From NCBI GenBank assembly GCA_934486735.1, contig CAKSQL010000002.1, positions 1 through 64,000 on the forward strand: a DNA stretch of 64,000 nt. The letters run 5' to 3'. Made by a program: the position numbers and the translations under genes. Positions within the stretch are counted from its first letter, which is position 1; every line of letters begins with the position of its first letter. Source of the stretch: an uncultured Clostridia bacterium (GTDB lineage: Bacteria > Bacillota > Clostridia > UBA1381). Below the pieces are notes generated by a model that saw only the letters and a list, made by a program, of their open reading frames with translations, had not been told where the DNA came from and did not search any database. Below are positions 51,636 to 60,100 of this stretch, piece after piece.

Positions 51636-53003
51636 CTATCTGTATTTGGCCGGCGTCGGGGCAGAGCCTTTCAAATACTTCATTTCACTGCCGGTTACTT
51701 GAATTTCATATTCTTCAACTGTCTTGCCGGTATCGTACTCGTATTTCCTGAATCCGACAATTCCGTCCTGACTGTCTTTTTCTTTCGGCTGCCATGTATG
51801 CTCATAAACAAACCGTGTGCCGTTTTCTATGCTCTCGCGAGTGCCGATCCAATACGGATACTCGTTCATGAAAAGGTCCAAAAGAGTGTTTGAAACATTC
51901 GCCTCAATATTGGCGGCAATCTCGGTATTGACATGATCTTGTATTTCGGCTTTTCTGCCGATTGAGTCAAGATATTTCTGAGCATATTGCCTTTCCTGTG
52001 CACTGCATTCGGCATAGTCTTTTTCATAAATGCCGGTACCCATGATACGGCTGTGATACTTCTTGGGGAAAAGCGCCTTTAACGAGCTTTCGTAATATGA
52101 ACCGTCCTCCGGCATTTCGAAATTTTTCAGGTTAAAACCGGAATCAAAGGTTATCTTTGCCGGAATCACGCCGCAGCCCGAGACCTTGGTAAATATCCCG
52201 TTTTCAAAGCCGTATTCGCCGTAAGTGGTAAGTGCATATACTATAATATTTTCGTCTTTATCCGTGTCACTGCCCAAAATTATATGTCCCTCTCCGCGAG
52301 CTTCACCCTCAAGATAGCCTTCTGCGTTAAATGAAAGAATTGCTGCGGAAACTGCGCTTTCGACAGTGTTGACAGGCACTGCGGAAACAATTTTGTAAAG
52401 CTCGGCAAATGCATCATAACTTTTCGCATACTCCGACAAAGGCTGAGGAAAAAGCATATCGGCATCGCTGCGTGTGTATGATTTGCTATTATCCCCTATT
52501 TTATATGTCACACTGCCGAGATTGTCAATAAGACACATTAAAATAGCGGAATTTTTCTCAAACTGTGAAAAATCATCGGCGGCATCGCTCGTTTTTTTCA
52601 AATTTATCGTAAGTCCGTACGGCTCGTTTGTCGTCTGAAGCTTCATGAGTCCCTCATCCGACACCGAATATCCCTCAGGCATCGGCAAGAGAGAAATCAG
52701 CTTGCCGACGCCGCTTGCATTACCGACATATTTTATACGTGAATCATAAAGTGCTTTCGCTCTGTCGTCCGAAACATAAATTGATGTCGGGCCGTCCGCA
52801 CCGCCGATTATGCCCATAGAGCCGGTACACGCAGCAAGTGTACCCGAAATAAGAACAAGCGATACAAACATTGAAAACGCGGCAGTGCCGTTTTTGCGCT
52901 TTTTTGTGTTTAGGATGTTTTCGAATCTGTTTTTAAGTTTTTTTCCGCTTTGGGAAAAGGATGTTGACAGATACGGGGGCGTCAGTTTTTTCGTAATTTT
53001 CAT
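51636..53003 (-). CDS. DUF4825 lipoprotein-like protein carrying the lost tail of an M56 sensor
   Basis: 455 residues. Residues about 1-35 (SFSQSGKKLKNRFENILNTK) match the cytoplasmic tail before the last helix of BlaR1/M56 proteins. A hydrophobic segment (about 40-56, SMFVSLVLISGTLAAC) follows, then GIIGGADGPTSIYV, and a DUF4825-type outer domain (KYVGNASGVGKLISLLPMPE). An intact M56 protein would continue into this sequence; here the M56 gene stops 35 bases earlier in another frame. So this is either a natural two-gene form or a split gene. The outer domain is the likely sensor. Confidence 0.7.
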   Translation of the reverse strand: MKITKKLTPPYLSTSFSQSGKKLKNRFENILNTKKRKNGTAAFSMFVSLVLISGTLAACTGSMGIIGGADGPTSIYVSDDRAKALYDSRIKYVGNASGVGKLISLLPMPEGYSVSDEGLMKLQTTNEPYGLTINLKKTSDAADDFSQFEKNSAILMCLIDNLGSVTYKIGDNSKSYTRSDADMLFPQPLSEYAKSYDAFAELYKIVSAVPVNTVESAVSAAILSFNAEGYLEGEARGEGHIILGSDTDKDENIIVYALTTYGEYGFENGIFTKVSGCGVIPAKITFDSGFNLKNFEMPEDGSYYESSLKALFPKKYHSRIMGTGIYEKDYAECSAQERQYAQKYLDSIGRKAEIQDHVNTEIAANIEANVSNTLLDLFMNEYPYWIGTRESIENGTRFVYEHTWQPKEKDSQDGIVGFRKYEYDTGKTVEEYEIQVTGSEMKYLKGSAPTPAKYR

Positions 53004-53037
53004 AATAAAGTACAACCTCACTTTCTTTTTACAGTCT

Positions 53038-53835
53038 TTAAGAATTATTTTCGTTTTTTGTGGTCTTTAAGATTGTCAGCGAATAGTCTTTCCGAAAATC
53101 GATTCCGCTGCCCTTTATAACATCGTCGTCGCAGGCGAATTCAAGCTCGCACGCAGCGGAGCGAACCATCAGATAGACAAGCGGATTGAACCAGTGAGCC
53201 GCGTTCGCGGCAAGCATAATCAGCTTGTAAATCAAGTCCTTTCGCTTAAAGTGCATCAGTTCGTGCGCCAAAATCAGCTTCCTTTCCTCGGGAGTGTATT
53301 TCACATCGGGAAGAAATATTTTCGGCTTGATTATGCCTATCATAACCGGAGAAGACAACTCAGAACATTCGTAAATCGGAATATGGCGAAAGCTATCTTT
53401 TTTTGATGCTGACGCCATGACACGCTTTTTAAAAATCAGATACGAGCATATGTGATATAAAAGAAATATGCTCGCGCCCGTAAGCCAGACCGCGCGGATT
53501 ATGCCGCTGAGTGAAACGGACATAGAAGCGGTATGCTGCGGCTCGGCAGAAGCTTTCGGAGTAAGCGGCGCCTTCGAGGCGGCAGGCTCGCTTTGTACAT
53601 CCTGCGGCACTTGCGGCGCACCCATATTTATATTGTATTCCGGAACTTTCGGAAGCTTTACAGGTGCCTGCGGCATCTCAAACCGAAATGGGATAAGCAG
53701 CCTTATCGCGATAACCAGCCATGCAAGATATCCCCACTTTGCCGAATAGCGCCTGCGAAGATGGGGAACAGCGTAAAGCAGGAGCGCGATCGGCAGCGAT
53801 AGGGTGAGAGATATTAAAAAAATGTTTTCAAGCAT
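53038..53835 (-). CDS. M56 (BlaR1-type) sensor metallopeptidase, C-terminally short
   Basis: 265 residues. Two N-terminal helices (about 1-60), a Pro-rich loop, a third helix (about 110-128) and the zinc protease site LAHELMHFKRKD (HExxH), followed by a fourth helix and AACELEFACDDDVI (Glu ligand). When its outer sensor binds a signal, such a protease cuts the BlaI-type repressor. It ends at SLTILKTTKNENNS without the usual last membrane helix and outer domain, which are found in the next gene. Its ATG overlaps the blaI stop (TGATG). Confidence 0.85.
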   Translation of the reverse strand: MLENIFLISLTLSLPIALLLYAVPHLRRRYSAKWGYLAWLVIAIRLLIPFRFEMPQAPVKLPKVPEYNINMGAPQVPQDVQSEPAASKAPLTPKASAEPQHTASMSVSLSGIIRAVWLTGASIFLLYHICSYLIFKKRVMASASKKDSFRHIPIYECSELSSPVMIGIIKPKIFLPDVKYTPEERKLILAHELMHFKRKDLIYKLIMLAANAAHWFNPLVYLMVRSAACELEFACDDDVIKGSGIDFRKDYSLTILKTTKNENNS

Positions 53836-54206
53836 CAGCGAGCCTCCTCAATGAGAGCTTTCAGCTCGGCAGCATCCTCTTTTGTTATCTCCTTTCCGTC
53901 GTAGAGCGAGACTATGAGACTTTTTAAGGAATTGTGGTGCAATTTTTTAAAGAATGATCGGCTTTCCTTTTTGACATAGTCCTCCTGCTTTATAAGCGGT
54001 GTGTAGATGTTTTTTCTGCCATCCTTGCGGCAGGAAAGAAATCCTCGGTCCGAAAGACGTATCAGAAAATTCAGGACTGTTGTCTTTGCCCATGACTTGT
54101 CGGTCAGATGCTCCATGATGTAGTCCGAGTCTACCGGCGTCCCTGCATCCCATATAATCATCATAATATCCAACTCGCTGTCGGGCAGCTTTTTATTCTC
54201 CTGCAT
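53835..54206 (-). CDS. BlaI/MecI/CopY family repressor
   Basis: 123 residues. Winged-helix HTH (about 8-75: ELDIMMIIWDAGTPVDSDYI, KTTVLNFLIRLSDRGFLSCR) and a C-terminal dimer region with the cleavable linker. It represses its own operon until M56 cuts it. Two sites of BlaI type lie at its promoter (54229-54266). First gene of blaI-M56-DUF4825. Confidence 0.92.
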   Translation of the reverse strand: MQENKKLPDSELDIMMIIWDAGTPVDSDYIMEHLTDKSWAKTTVLNFLIRLSDRGFLSCRKDGRKNIYTPLIKQEDYVKKESRSFFKKLHHNSLKSLIVSLYDGKEITKEDAAELKALIEEAR

Positions 54207-54228
54207 CGGTCTTTACCTCCTGTTGTTT

Positions 54229-54281
54229 TACAATTGTACAATTTCTAATTTTATTTTACAACAGTAAAATGAATTTGTCAA
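54229..54281 (-). promoter_or_regulatory. Promoter and two BlaI-type operators
   Basis: Minus-strand TTGACA (54276-54281), 17 bases, TAAAAT (54253-54258). TACAATTGTA (54229-54238) is a perfect TACAnnTGTA BlaI site; TACAACAGTA (54257-54266) is one base off and overlaps the -10. Confidence 0.8.
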
Positions 54282-54415
54282 TACTTTTTTGAAAAAAATT
54301 TTTATTCAAATTAGCAGGGAGGGGATATGCTTGCTTTTTTTGTGGGGAGAAAAATTCTTGATTAAAGCCCGATTTTAGAAAAAATAAAAAAAATTAAATT
54401 TTTTTGAAATTTGTA

Positions 54416-54444
54416 TTGACAAATAGAAAAATATGTGATAAAAT
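54416..54444 (+). promoter_or_regulatory. Promoter of tRNA-Glu
   Basis: TTGACA (54416-54421), 17 bases, TAAAAT (54439-54444), 22 bases before the tRNA. Confidence 0.85.
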
Positions 54445-54466
54445 AAATAAGTCAGTTGATGAATAT

Positions 54467-54541
54467 GGCCCGTTGGTCAAGCGGTTAAGACTCCGCCCTC
54501 TCACGGCGGCGACAAGGGTTCGATTCCCTTACGGGTCACCA
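54467..54541 (+). tRNA. tRNA-Glu (CTC)
   Basis: 75 bases including an encoded CCA. Acceptor GGCCCGT pairs with ACGGGTC; anticodon stem CCGCC/GGCGG encloses the loop CTCTCAC with anticodon CTC; T arm AGGG-TTCGATT-CCCT. A short AAAACC/GGTTTT hairpin with a T tract follows at about 54556-54582. The integrase gene starts its 3' end 86 bases beyond, so this tRNA is the phage attachment site. Confidence 0.93.
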
Positions 54542-54545
54542 CTAA
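54515..54545. other. Probable attachment site (att) of the right prophage
   Basis: The 3' half of tRNA-Glu, with the T arm and CCA, is the usual crossover site for tyrosine integrases. The integrase gene lies just inside. The sequence composition drops to AT-rich right here. The other att copy should lie beyond 64 kb and cannot be seen. Confidence 0.5.
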
Positions 54546-54626
54546 GAAATGGCTTAAAACCTATGGTTTTGGGTCTTTTTTTTGTTTTTGCAAAACCTTC
54601 AAAAAACCGTTTTGACTAACAATTGA

Positions 54627-55733
54627 CTAACAATTTATATTATTCTTGGTGATATAGTCGTTTATTTTACAAGCGCTTATTCGTTTATTTTCGTTGTTTA
54701 AATGGGTGTAGATTTCAAGGGTAACATTAACCGAACTATGCCCCAATATATCCTGTGCTATTTTAACATCAATCCCAGCGTTATACAAAAGTGTGCAGAA
54801 CGTATGCCTAAACTGATGCATTGTAAAATTGACAGACTCCTCACATTCAATGTATTGATTATATCGTTCAATAAAATCAGCAAACATTCGCCGAATTGCC
54901 ATTTTATTGTACACATTGCCATTCTTATCGCAAAAAACAATATCATCCTTCTTTTTGTTCTGTAATACTTTCTCTAAATATGGTTTTAAGCATTCCAAAA
55001 TCGGAATTATTCTAATGCTTTTTGGCGTTTTCGGTTCTTTGATATGAGGATTATTTTGAATAAATTCCACCGCTTTATTTATTCTAATTGTCATGTTGTC
55101 AAAATCAACATCTTCGGCAGTTAGAGCCAAAATCTCGCCCCTCCTCATTCCTGTGTATAACAACGTCATTATAAAAGCTCCATGCTCATAGTACTTACAA
55201 AACTCCATAATTGATTTGATATGCCTTTCCGGAATTGGTTTTCGTGTTTTCTGTTTTAGCTTTGGAATATCTACTCCATTGACAGGGTTAAAAGAAATAT
55301 ACTGTGATTTAATTGCTTGTTCAAACATCTGGTGCGTGACATCTTTTATTTTCTTGATTGTTGCAGGCGACAGTGTTTCTTGCAATTCATTTATCATTGT
55401 CTGCACCATATTTAATCTGACTTGACTTAGTTGTATTCTACCCAAATATGGTTTTATTTGATTTTCGATAATACCCTCATATCTTGTATGTGTGTTATGC
55501 GCAAGGCTATTTTTGAAAGTTGTTATCCAAATATCCGCCCACTCTCCGGTTGTCATAACATCAGTTACATTTATTCCCTGGTCAATTTGTCCTTTGATTT
55601 CTCTTTCTTTATCTTCCACCTCTCTTATTGTTTTACCATAAATTGTTTTCATTTTTCGTTTGCCGTTCGGCTGATACCCTACAATTATCTGTTTGCAATA
55701 TCTGCCATCAGCACGTTTTTTATATTTTGCCAT
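54627..55733 (-). CDS. Prophage tyrosine integrase
   Basis: 368 residues. AP2-like N-terminal arm domain (about 1-50), SAM-like core-binding domain (about 60-155) and catalytic domain (about 170-355) with LLYTGMRRGEILALTAEDVD (Arg), HQFRHTFCTLLYNAGID (H-x-x-R) and LGHSSVNVTLEIYTHL (His, Tyr nucleophile). It inserts the phage in tRNA-Glu. ATG 55733 follows AAAGGAG with eight-base spacing; an upstream extension would run through the promoter. Confidence 0.95.
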   Translation of the reverse strand: MAKYKKRADGRYCKQIIVGYQPNGKRKMKTIYGKTIREVEDKEREIKGQIDQGINVTDVMTTGEWADIWITTFKNSLAHNTHTRYEGIIENQIKPYLGRIQLSQVRLNMVQTMINELQETLSPATIKKIKDVTHQMFEQAIKSQYISFNPVNGVDIPKLKQKTRKPIPERHIKSIMEFCKYYEHGAFIMTLLYTGMRRGEILALTAEDVDFDNMTIRINKAVEFIQNNPHIKEPKTPKSIRIIPILECLKPYLEKVLQNKKKDDIVFCDKNGNVYNKMAIRRMFADFIERYNQYIECEESVNFTMHQFRHTFCTLLYNAGIDVKIAQDILGHSSVNVTLEIYTHLNNENKRISACKINDYITKNNINC

Positions 55734-55756
55734 GATTACACTCCTTTTCGAAAAGA

Positions 55757-55805
55757 GTGCGTGTGATACCAAAATTATTATACCACACGCACATAAAAAC
55801 ATCAA
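55757..55805 (-). promoter_or_regulatory. Integrase promoter framed by an inverted repeat
   Basis: Minus-strand TTGATG (55800-55805), 17 bases, TATAAT (55777-55782). GTGCGTGTG (55757-55765) and CACACGCAC (55784-55792) flank the -10, so a dimeric regulator, perhaps the excisionase, could cover the promoter. The repeat could also form a terminator-like hairpin. Confidence 0.6.
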
Positions 55806-55990
55806 GAGAATTTATAAGATTTTGCATGTTGCAATTCTCGCCACTTATAAAATTGCTCTATGTCCACGTACCAGCGTCCACATAGATTATACGCTGGAAA
55901 TCCGGCAGAATGAATCCATTGCAGTGCGGTTGTCCTGGGTATATCAAATTTTTCACAAAAGTGATTTAATTTCATTTGATTAATTTTCAT
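55802..55990 (-). CDS. Excisionase-like small DNA-binding protein
   Basis: 62 residues with a MerR/excisionase-type winged helix: LNHFCEKFDIPRTTALQWIH then PAYNLCGRWYVDIEQFYKWR. Such proteins bend DNA at att sites and help excision. It lies directly before the integrase gene and its stop touches the integrase -35 box. Confidence 0.75.
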   Translation of the reverse strand: MKINQMKLNHFCEKFDIPRTTALQWIHSAGFPAYNLCGRWYVDIEQFYKWRELQHAKSYKFS

Positions 55991-56009
55991 CTTCTGTACC
56001 TCGTATTCT

Positions 56010-57422
56010 TTAAGTTCTTCTGCGAAGCTTTAGCCCTTGCACAATTTCGCTTACAACATTATCAGCAACATCTTTGGCATTAGCAGGATTTTGGACAATA
56101 ATGTCACCGAAGTTAAAAGTGTCTCCTCCAGCGATGTCGGCAAGTCTGCCTGATATAAATAGCGGTTGTTTTGCAAAGTTCCACAACCGTTCTGTCATTT
56201 CGTGGTTGAAAACCATTTCGCCTCCGACAAGATTGGCTATGCTCGGCAAGTCTATAGGTACAAAATTACCGGTATTGGTTATAACAACCTCTCCATACTT
56301 TTCTGCTAACGAGGCAAGCCCTGATGTGGCGTGTTTAGTTCCCGAAGCATATCTTCGTCCTACCCCTTGCGGCAATGATGTCTGTTTATACACGACCTTG
56401 CCTTTGCCTTGCCATTTTGATTCTTTGACCGGTGTTTTTTCTAAAGATACGGTTTCACCGGTCAACTTCTTGACAAATTTTATAATTGATTCACCGGCAG
56501 CATTAAATATATTTTGAAGCTGAGGACAATCACTGTTCGCAATATCTGACAATATATCGCCCAGACTTCTCGCACCTGCTCCTAATTGCGATGAAATCTT
56601 ATCCCAATTTGAACGCATTTTTTCAAGGTCGGAATCAAGATAATTAATTGTTGTAGCTATACTGTTCTGCGCCGTTTCGAGTTCGTTGATTTTTGCGTCC
56701 TGCATAAGAGTATCGTTTGCTGTTTCTCTGGCATATTCAGCGTCTGCCAATTCATTCTGGGCATTAATTACGTCCTGTGTGTTTGCCGCCCAAATCCAGC
56801 GACCGTTTACAAACATTTTAACGTTTTTCTCGGCAAGAACATTTTCAAGCTTTTGCTTCTTTTTTGCAATATCTAAATCAGCCTTTGCTATTTCATAGGT
56901 ATTCATAAGAGTTTCGTACTGCTGCTGATATTGCTGAGTTATCTGTTCGAGGTTTTCTTTTTCTGCACCTTGAATAGCATTGACATACTCAGTTTTAAGC
57001 TTGTTAGCCTTTAACTGAATCGAATTAAGCTCTTTGCTGAGTGCGTTAAAATCCCCTTGATTAAAAAGAAGCTTTCGTGTGCTTTCGTTCGTGTATTCAT
57101 ACATAGCCTTAGCGGAACGTAATTCTTTGTTTATATCATTATGTGCATCACGTACCGCATTTATAACATCGTAATATGATTGCAGCAAGGTTGCGTGAGA
57201 AGAATATTTTGAAGATTCAAAGTCGAGTTTTTCTTTGCGTTTTTCAACCTTTTCCTCGGCTTTGGACAGGGCGGCTTCGACAGCATTTGTAAACTCATCC
57301 TTGCCTGCCGTAAATTCTTGCTGCCTCAATTCTTTCTCATATTCCCAAAATTCATAGGCTGACAGCATTCCTTGGTTATACAAGTCGGCTACATATTTAC
57401 GCATACGTTTAATAGCACGCAA
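56010..57422 (-). CDS. Truncated phage tape-measure protein (C-terminal part)
   Basis: 470 residues. Residues about 40-300 are a long coiled coil with NGRWIWAANTQDVINAQNEL, a segment usual in Clostridia tape-measure proteins. The C-terminus SGTKHATSGLASLAEKYGEV and SIANLVGGEMVFNHEMTERL is likewise typical. Whole tape measures are usually 700-1500 residues with an N-terminal membrane or hydrophobic part, which is absent. Its first codons overlap the end of an unrelated upstream gene by 34 bases, the mark of an internal deletion joining two genes. Confidence 0.65.
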   Translation of the reverse strand: MRAIKRMRKYVADLYNQGMLSAYEFWEYEKELRQQEFTAGKDEFTNAVEAALSKAEEKVEKRKEKLDFESSKYSSHATLLQSYYDVINAVRDAHNDINKELRSAKAMYEYTNESTRKLLFNQGDFNALSKELNSIQLKANKLKTEYVNAIQGAEKENLEQITQQYQQQYETLMNTYEIAKADLDIAKKKQKLENVLAEKNVKMFVNGRWIWAANTQDVINAQNELADAEYARETANDTLMQDAKINELETAQNSIATTINYLDSDLEKMRSNWDKISSQLGAGARSLGDILSDIANSDCPQLQNIFNAAGESIIKFVKKLTGETVSLEKTPVKESKWQGKGKVVYKQTSLPQGVGRRYASGTKHATSGLASLAEKYGEVVITNTGNFVPIDLPSIANLVGGEMVFNHEMTERLWNFAKQPLFISGRLADIAGGDTFNFGDIIVQNPANAKDVADNVVSEIVQGLKLRRRT

Positions 57423-58081
57423 TTCACTGTCACCGTAGCAATTTCAATTTCATTGCAATATGCTTTTGCTTGCATTTCAGCCGTATCACCTGGTTTTACG
57501 TCAATCTCAGGTAAATCCGATAATATCAATTCATATTTATATGTCGGTGTTACGTCTGCCGTTATTTCGGCTATTATGTGGCAAATTCCATCAATGTAGA
57601 ATAAATTTGTAATCTTCCAAGTGCGTCCCCATTCGTTAAATAAATCGTCAATAGTAAGTTTTCTCGATAATTCGCAATCTTCGGTCAGCAATTCAACGTT
57701 TCCATCGATTAAGTTGAAATTTGTATTTGCTGTTACAGTGGCGTTGTTTACACTGTCCCCATATATCGGTAAACTATCAACAGACAAGTTATGTGTGCTG
57801 ATTACTCCGTTTGCGCGGATAATGGCAGACTTGAAGTAAACGTCATTTTCGATTGTTTCCTGATTTAAAACCAAAAATCTACTGTCCCCATATGATATTA
57901 TTGTTCCTGCTTTTACAGGAGCATCAACGGAATAAAACATAATCATAGTATCACGCTGATTTGTGTTGTCGTTATTTTTTCGGAAAAAACATTCAGTTTG
58001 TTCTCCGGTTTGCCAAATTGTAATTGTTTTGTGTTCTCTTGCCATTGTTTGGTTAAAAACGCTGTCTAATACATTATTCAT
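57389..58081 (-). CDS. Phage structural/neck-type protein, 3' end altered
   Basis: 230 residues starting MNNVLDSVFNQTMAREHKTI. Predicted beta-rich: GTIISYGDSRFLVLNQETIE is a head-tail connector-like segment, followed by a second beta domain (LTIDDLFNEWGRTWKITNLF). The ATG at 58081 follows AAGGAG with normal spacing. The end runs into the truncated tape-measure gene, so the last residues may not be original. Family not certain. Confidence 0.55.
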   Translation of the reverse strand: MNNVLDSVFNQTMAREHKTITIWQTGEQTECFFRKNNDNTNQRDTMIMFYSVDAPVKAGTIISYGDSRFLVLNQETIENDVYFKSAIIRANGVISTHNLSVDSLPIYGDSVNNATVTANTNFNLIDGNVELLTEDCELSRKLTIDDLFNEWGRTWKITNLFYIDGICHIIAEITADVTPTYKYELILSDLPEIDVKPGDTAEMQAKAYCNEIEIATVTVNCVLLNVCVNM

Positions 58082-58085
58082 ATCC

Positions 58086-58484
58086 TCACTCCTTGCCGTT
58101 GAAAAACAAGTATGATGTAACTGAACTTGTATTCCCGGAATTATCTGTGTAATGCGTGTCAAGTTTTACTCTGTCAATCTCATCACGCAAATCTTTTAAT
58201 CTTTTTTGCAAATATTGATATGCAGCTGATGTTGTCGCAAACTCCGTTTCTACCTTAATATATGCCTCAACGTTATTTGCGAGCATATTTAAAATCGTGT
58301 ATACTGATTCAAGCATGTTCACTCGGTCATTCGCCTTGTCATATTCCACAAATGGGTCAAGGTTGTTTTCTTCCAAAACGCTTGTATACACTTCTGTGGT
58401 TTTTTGTTCATCAGAAAAATAATCTTTTCCCGATAGTTCAAACTGTAATCTTTTTAAATTTGTTGTTTTGAATTCTATTTTCAT
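58086..58484 (-). CDS. Phage protein, helical, unknown role
   Basis: 132 residues: MKIEFKTTNLKRLQFELSGK at the start, then a long helix (about 55-110; AYQYLQKRLKDLRDEIDRVK). Five bases upstream of the neck-type gene, so co-transcribed. Its place before a neck-like gene suggests a head or neck accessory role, without direct evidence. Confidence 0.6.
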   Translation of the reverse strand: MKIEFKTTNLKRLQFELSGKDYFSDEQKTTEVYTSVLEENNLDPFVEYDKANDRVNMLESVYTILNMLANNVEAYIKVETEFATTSAAYQYLQKRLKDLRDEIDRVKLDTHYTDNSGNTSSVTSYLFFNGKE

Positions 58485-58976
58485 AAGTCCTCCTGATTTT
58501 TTTGGTGTAAAATTTTTTGGTTACACGGGGGTGAATTTGTAAAAATGGGGGTGTCTGAGAGGCTCAAAATTACCTCTAAAATCAATTTTTATCTTTAGCA
58601 TAGAAAATATTAAAAAACATAAAAATGTCTTAAAACCCATTTTTAAGCCTTATACGGTTATATAGTTTCTTGAAGTTTAAAGATGTTTATATACTTGAAC
58701 AAGTATAATTTGATGCACCGATTTCAAATAATAATAATTTTACTGGTTAATTTGATACCGAATCAATATTAAAAATAGATATAATAATTATTAATTATGT
58801 CTATAAAGCTTAAAATTGCTATTATAATCATTTTATATGCTAAACATATGGAACTATACTAAAAATCAAAAAAACGCCCTACAGGGCATTTTAAAGGCTT
58901 ATAAAGACGTATTAATATTTTGGCATAATAAAAAGCCGAATACCTAAGTACCCGGCTTATATGTATTTATTTGTGA
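58485..58976. other. AT-rich intergenic region inside the prophage
   Basis: No gene is supported in these 492 bases. It holds a GGGGGTGAATTTG/AATGGGGGTG stretch (about 58526-58555), an AT-rich tract and, at its right end, two hairpins GCCCTACAGGGC (about 58877) and AAGCCG/CGGCTT (about 58930-58960), which look like terminators for the genes on the right. It may be the join between prophage late genes and the inserted module. Confidence 0.4.
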
Positions 58977-59237
58977 TTATGCAATTTGTTCAAATATTTT
59001 TGTTAATTCGTCATGTACGGTTTGATAATTATCCAGATAGTACCACTCGGCAATTTGCAGCTTGTCCGTTACTTGTATCGGCTCATTTCCTTGGTATGTC
59101 GGCAAGTCGAAATAGTAATTGATATGAATAATTTCATCATTGTATCGGATTTTTGCCGATAACATGATATTATTTTTGCTGATAATCTCCATTTTTGCAT
59201 GTAAGCTTGTTAATTCAAATTCTCTTGCTGTTTTCAT
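58977..59237 (-). CDS. Hypothetical mobile-element protein
   Basis: 86 residues starting MKTAREFELTSLHAKMEIIS. A compact alpha/beta protein by pattern (MLSAKIRYNDEIIHINYYFD); no family recognised. The start at 59237 follows AAGGAAAG. A longer reading from 59342 would pass through GGGCGGCGG/CCGCCCGG, which forms a hairpin, and has no ribosome site. It is the second gene of the leftward operon from the 60-kb switch. Confidence 0.55.
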   Translation of the reverse strand: MKTAREFELTSLHAKMEIISKNNIMLSAKIRYNDEIIHINYYFDLPTYQGNEPIQVTDKLQIAEWYYLDNYQTVHDELTKIFEQIA

Positions 59238-59320
59238 AGTCTTTTCTTTCCTTTCTTCTTCACTCTTTATTATATTTTTAGTCTTTCCGGGCGGTTTTGC
59301 CGCCGCCCTCGGCTTATGTT

Positions 59321-59923
59321 CTAATCTCTTAAATAAGTCCATGTATTCAATTTTGATAATCCATACCGTTTTAAATAGCTATTCAGTCGCTTTATAAATT
59401 CCGTCTTTACCGTTTCATATCCGGCAATCAATTTTTCCAATAGTTCGGTATCGGTGCATAATTTGCCATCAAAACCATCTCTAAATGTATCAACAACTGT
59501 ATAAGCTGATAATAAGCAATCGGAAGGCTGATTGTAATAATGTTCTTTTATTCCAATCATCCATATAGGGTGACTTCCCTCCGCCCAATTCAAGCGCATA
59601 TTTTTCAAAATTTCATTCAGTTTTTTCAACCACCAATCAATATCTTTTAAATTTTCCTCTATGAAATAATCTGTTTTTGTTCTTGCCAATTCTTCCATAT
59701 TAAATGCATTGTTTTCTTCTTCCTCTGTGCTTCCACCGTTGAATCCGTAACCAAAGCAAAAATCTTTTTTAATATTCGGCTTTTCAATTTCATATAATTT
59801 TCCGTTATGTTCAATTATGTAAGCGGCTTTTTTGCTGCAATAATCAACCATTTCTAAATTGTCCCAAACTTTTTTTAATTCTTCCTTGTAAAGTTCTTTT
59901 AATTCCTTTTGCGTTTTCATCAT
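59321..59923 (-). CDS. Hypothetical mobile-element protein
   Basis: 200 residues, mainly helical and acidic/basic mixed (KELKELYKEELKKVWDNLEM, WWLKKLNEILKNMRLNWAEG), with no domain I recognise. First gene of the leftward operon. Its promoter (59977-60005) carries an operator in the spacer. Confidence 0.6.
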   Translation of the reverse strand: MMKTQKELKELYKEELKKVWDNLEMVDYCSKKAAYIIEHNGKLYEIEKPNIKKDFCFGYGFNGGSTEEEENNAFNMEELARTKTDYFIEENLKDIDWWLKKLNEILKNMRLNWAEGSHPIWMIGIKEHYYNQPSDCLLSAYTVVDTFRDGFDGKLCTDTELLEKLIAGYETVKTEFIKRLNSYLKRYGLSKLNTWTYLRD

Positions 59924-59976
59924 TTTTTCCTCCTGCCCGTCTTGCCGTTAGCGCAGCATTTTTTGTTTATGAGTAT

Positions 59977-60094
59977 ATTATATACTAACGTCAGTAGATT
60001 GTCAATATAAAAGATAAACAAAAATATACTAACGTCAGTATTATATAATTGTGCATTTTTTATATTGACGTTAGTAGATAAGTTATGATATAAT
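59977..60094. promoter_or_regulatory. Divergent switch with three operators
   Basis: Leftward promoter: TTGACA (60000-60005), 17 bases, TATAAT (59977-59982). Rightward: TTGACG (60065-60070), 18 bases, TATAAT (60089-60094). Three operator copies: ACTAACGTCAGTA at 59984-59996 (in the leftward spacer) and 60028-60040, and the inverse TATTGACGTTAGTA at 60063-60076 (over the rightward -35). One regulator could turn both directions off. Confidence 0.75.
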
Positions 60095-60100
60095 AGAATA

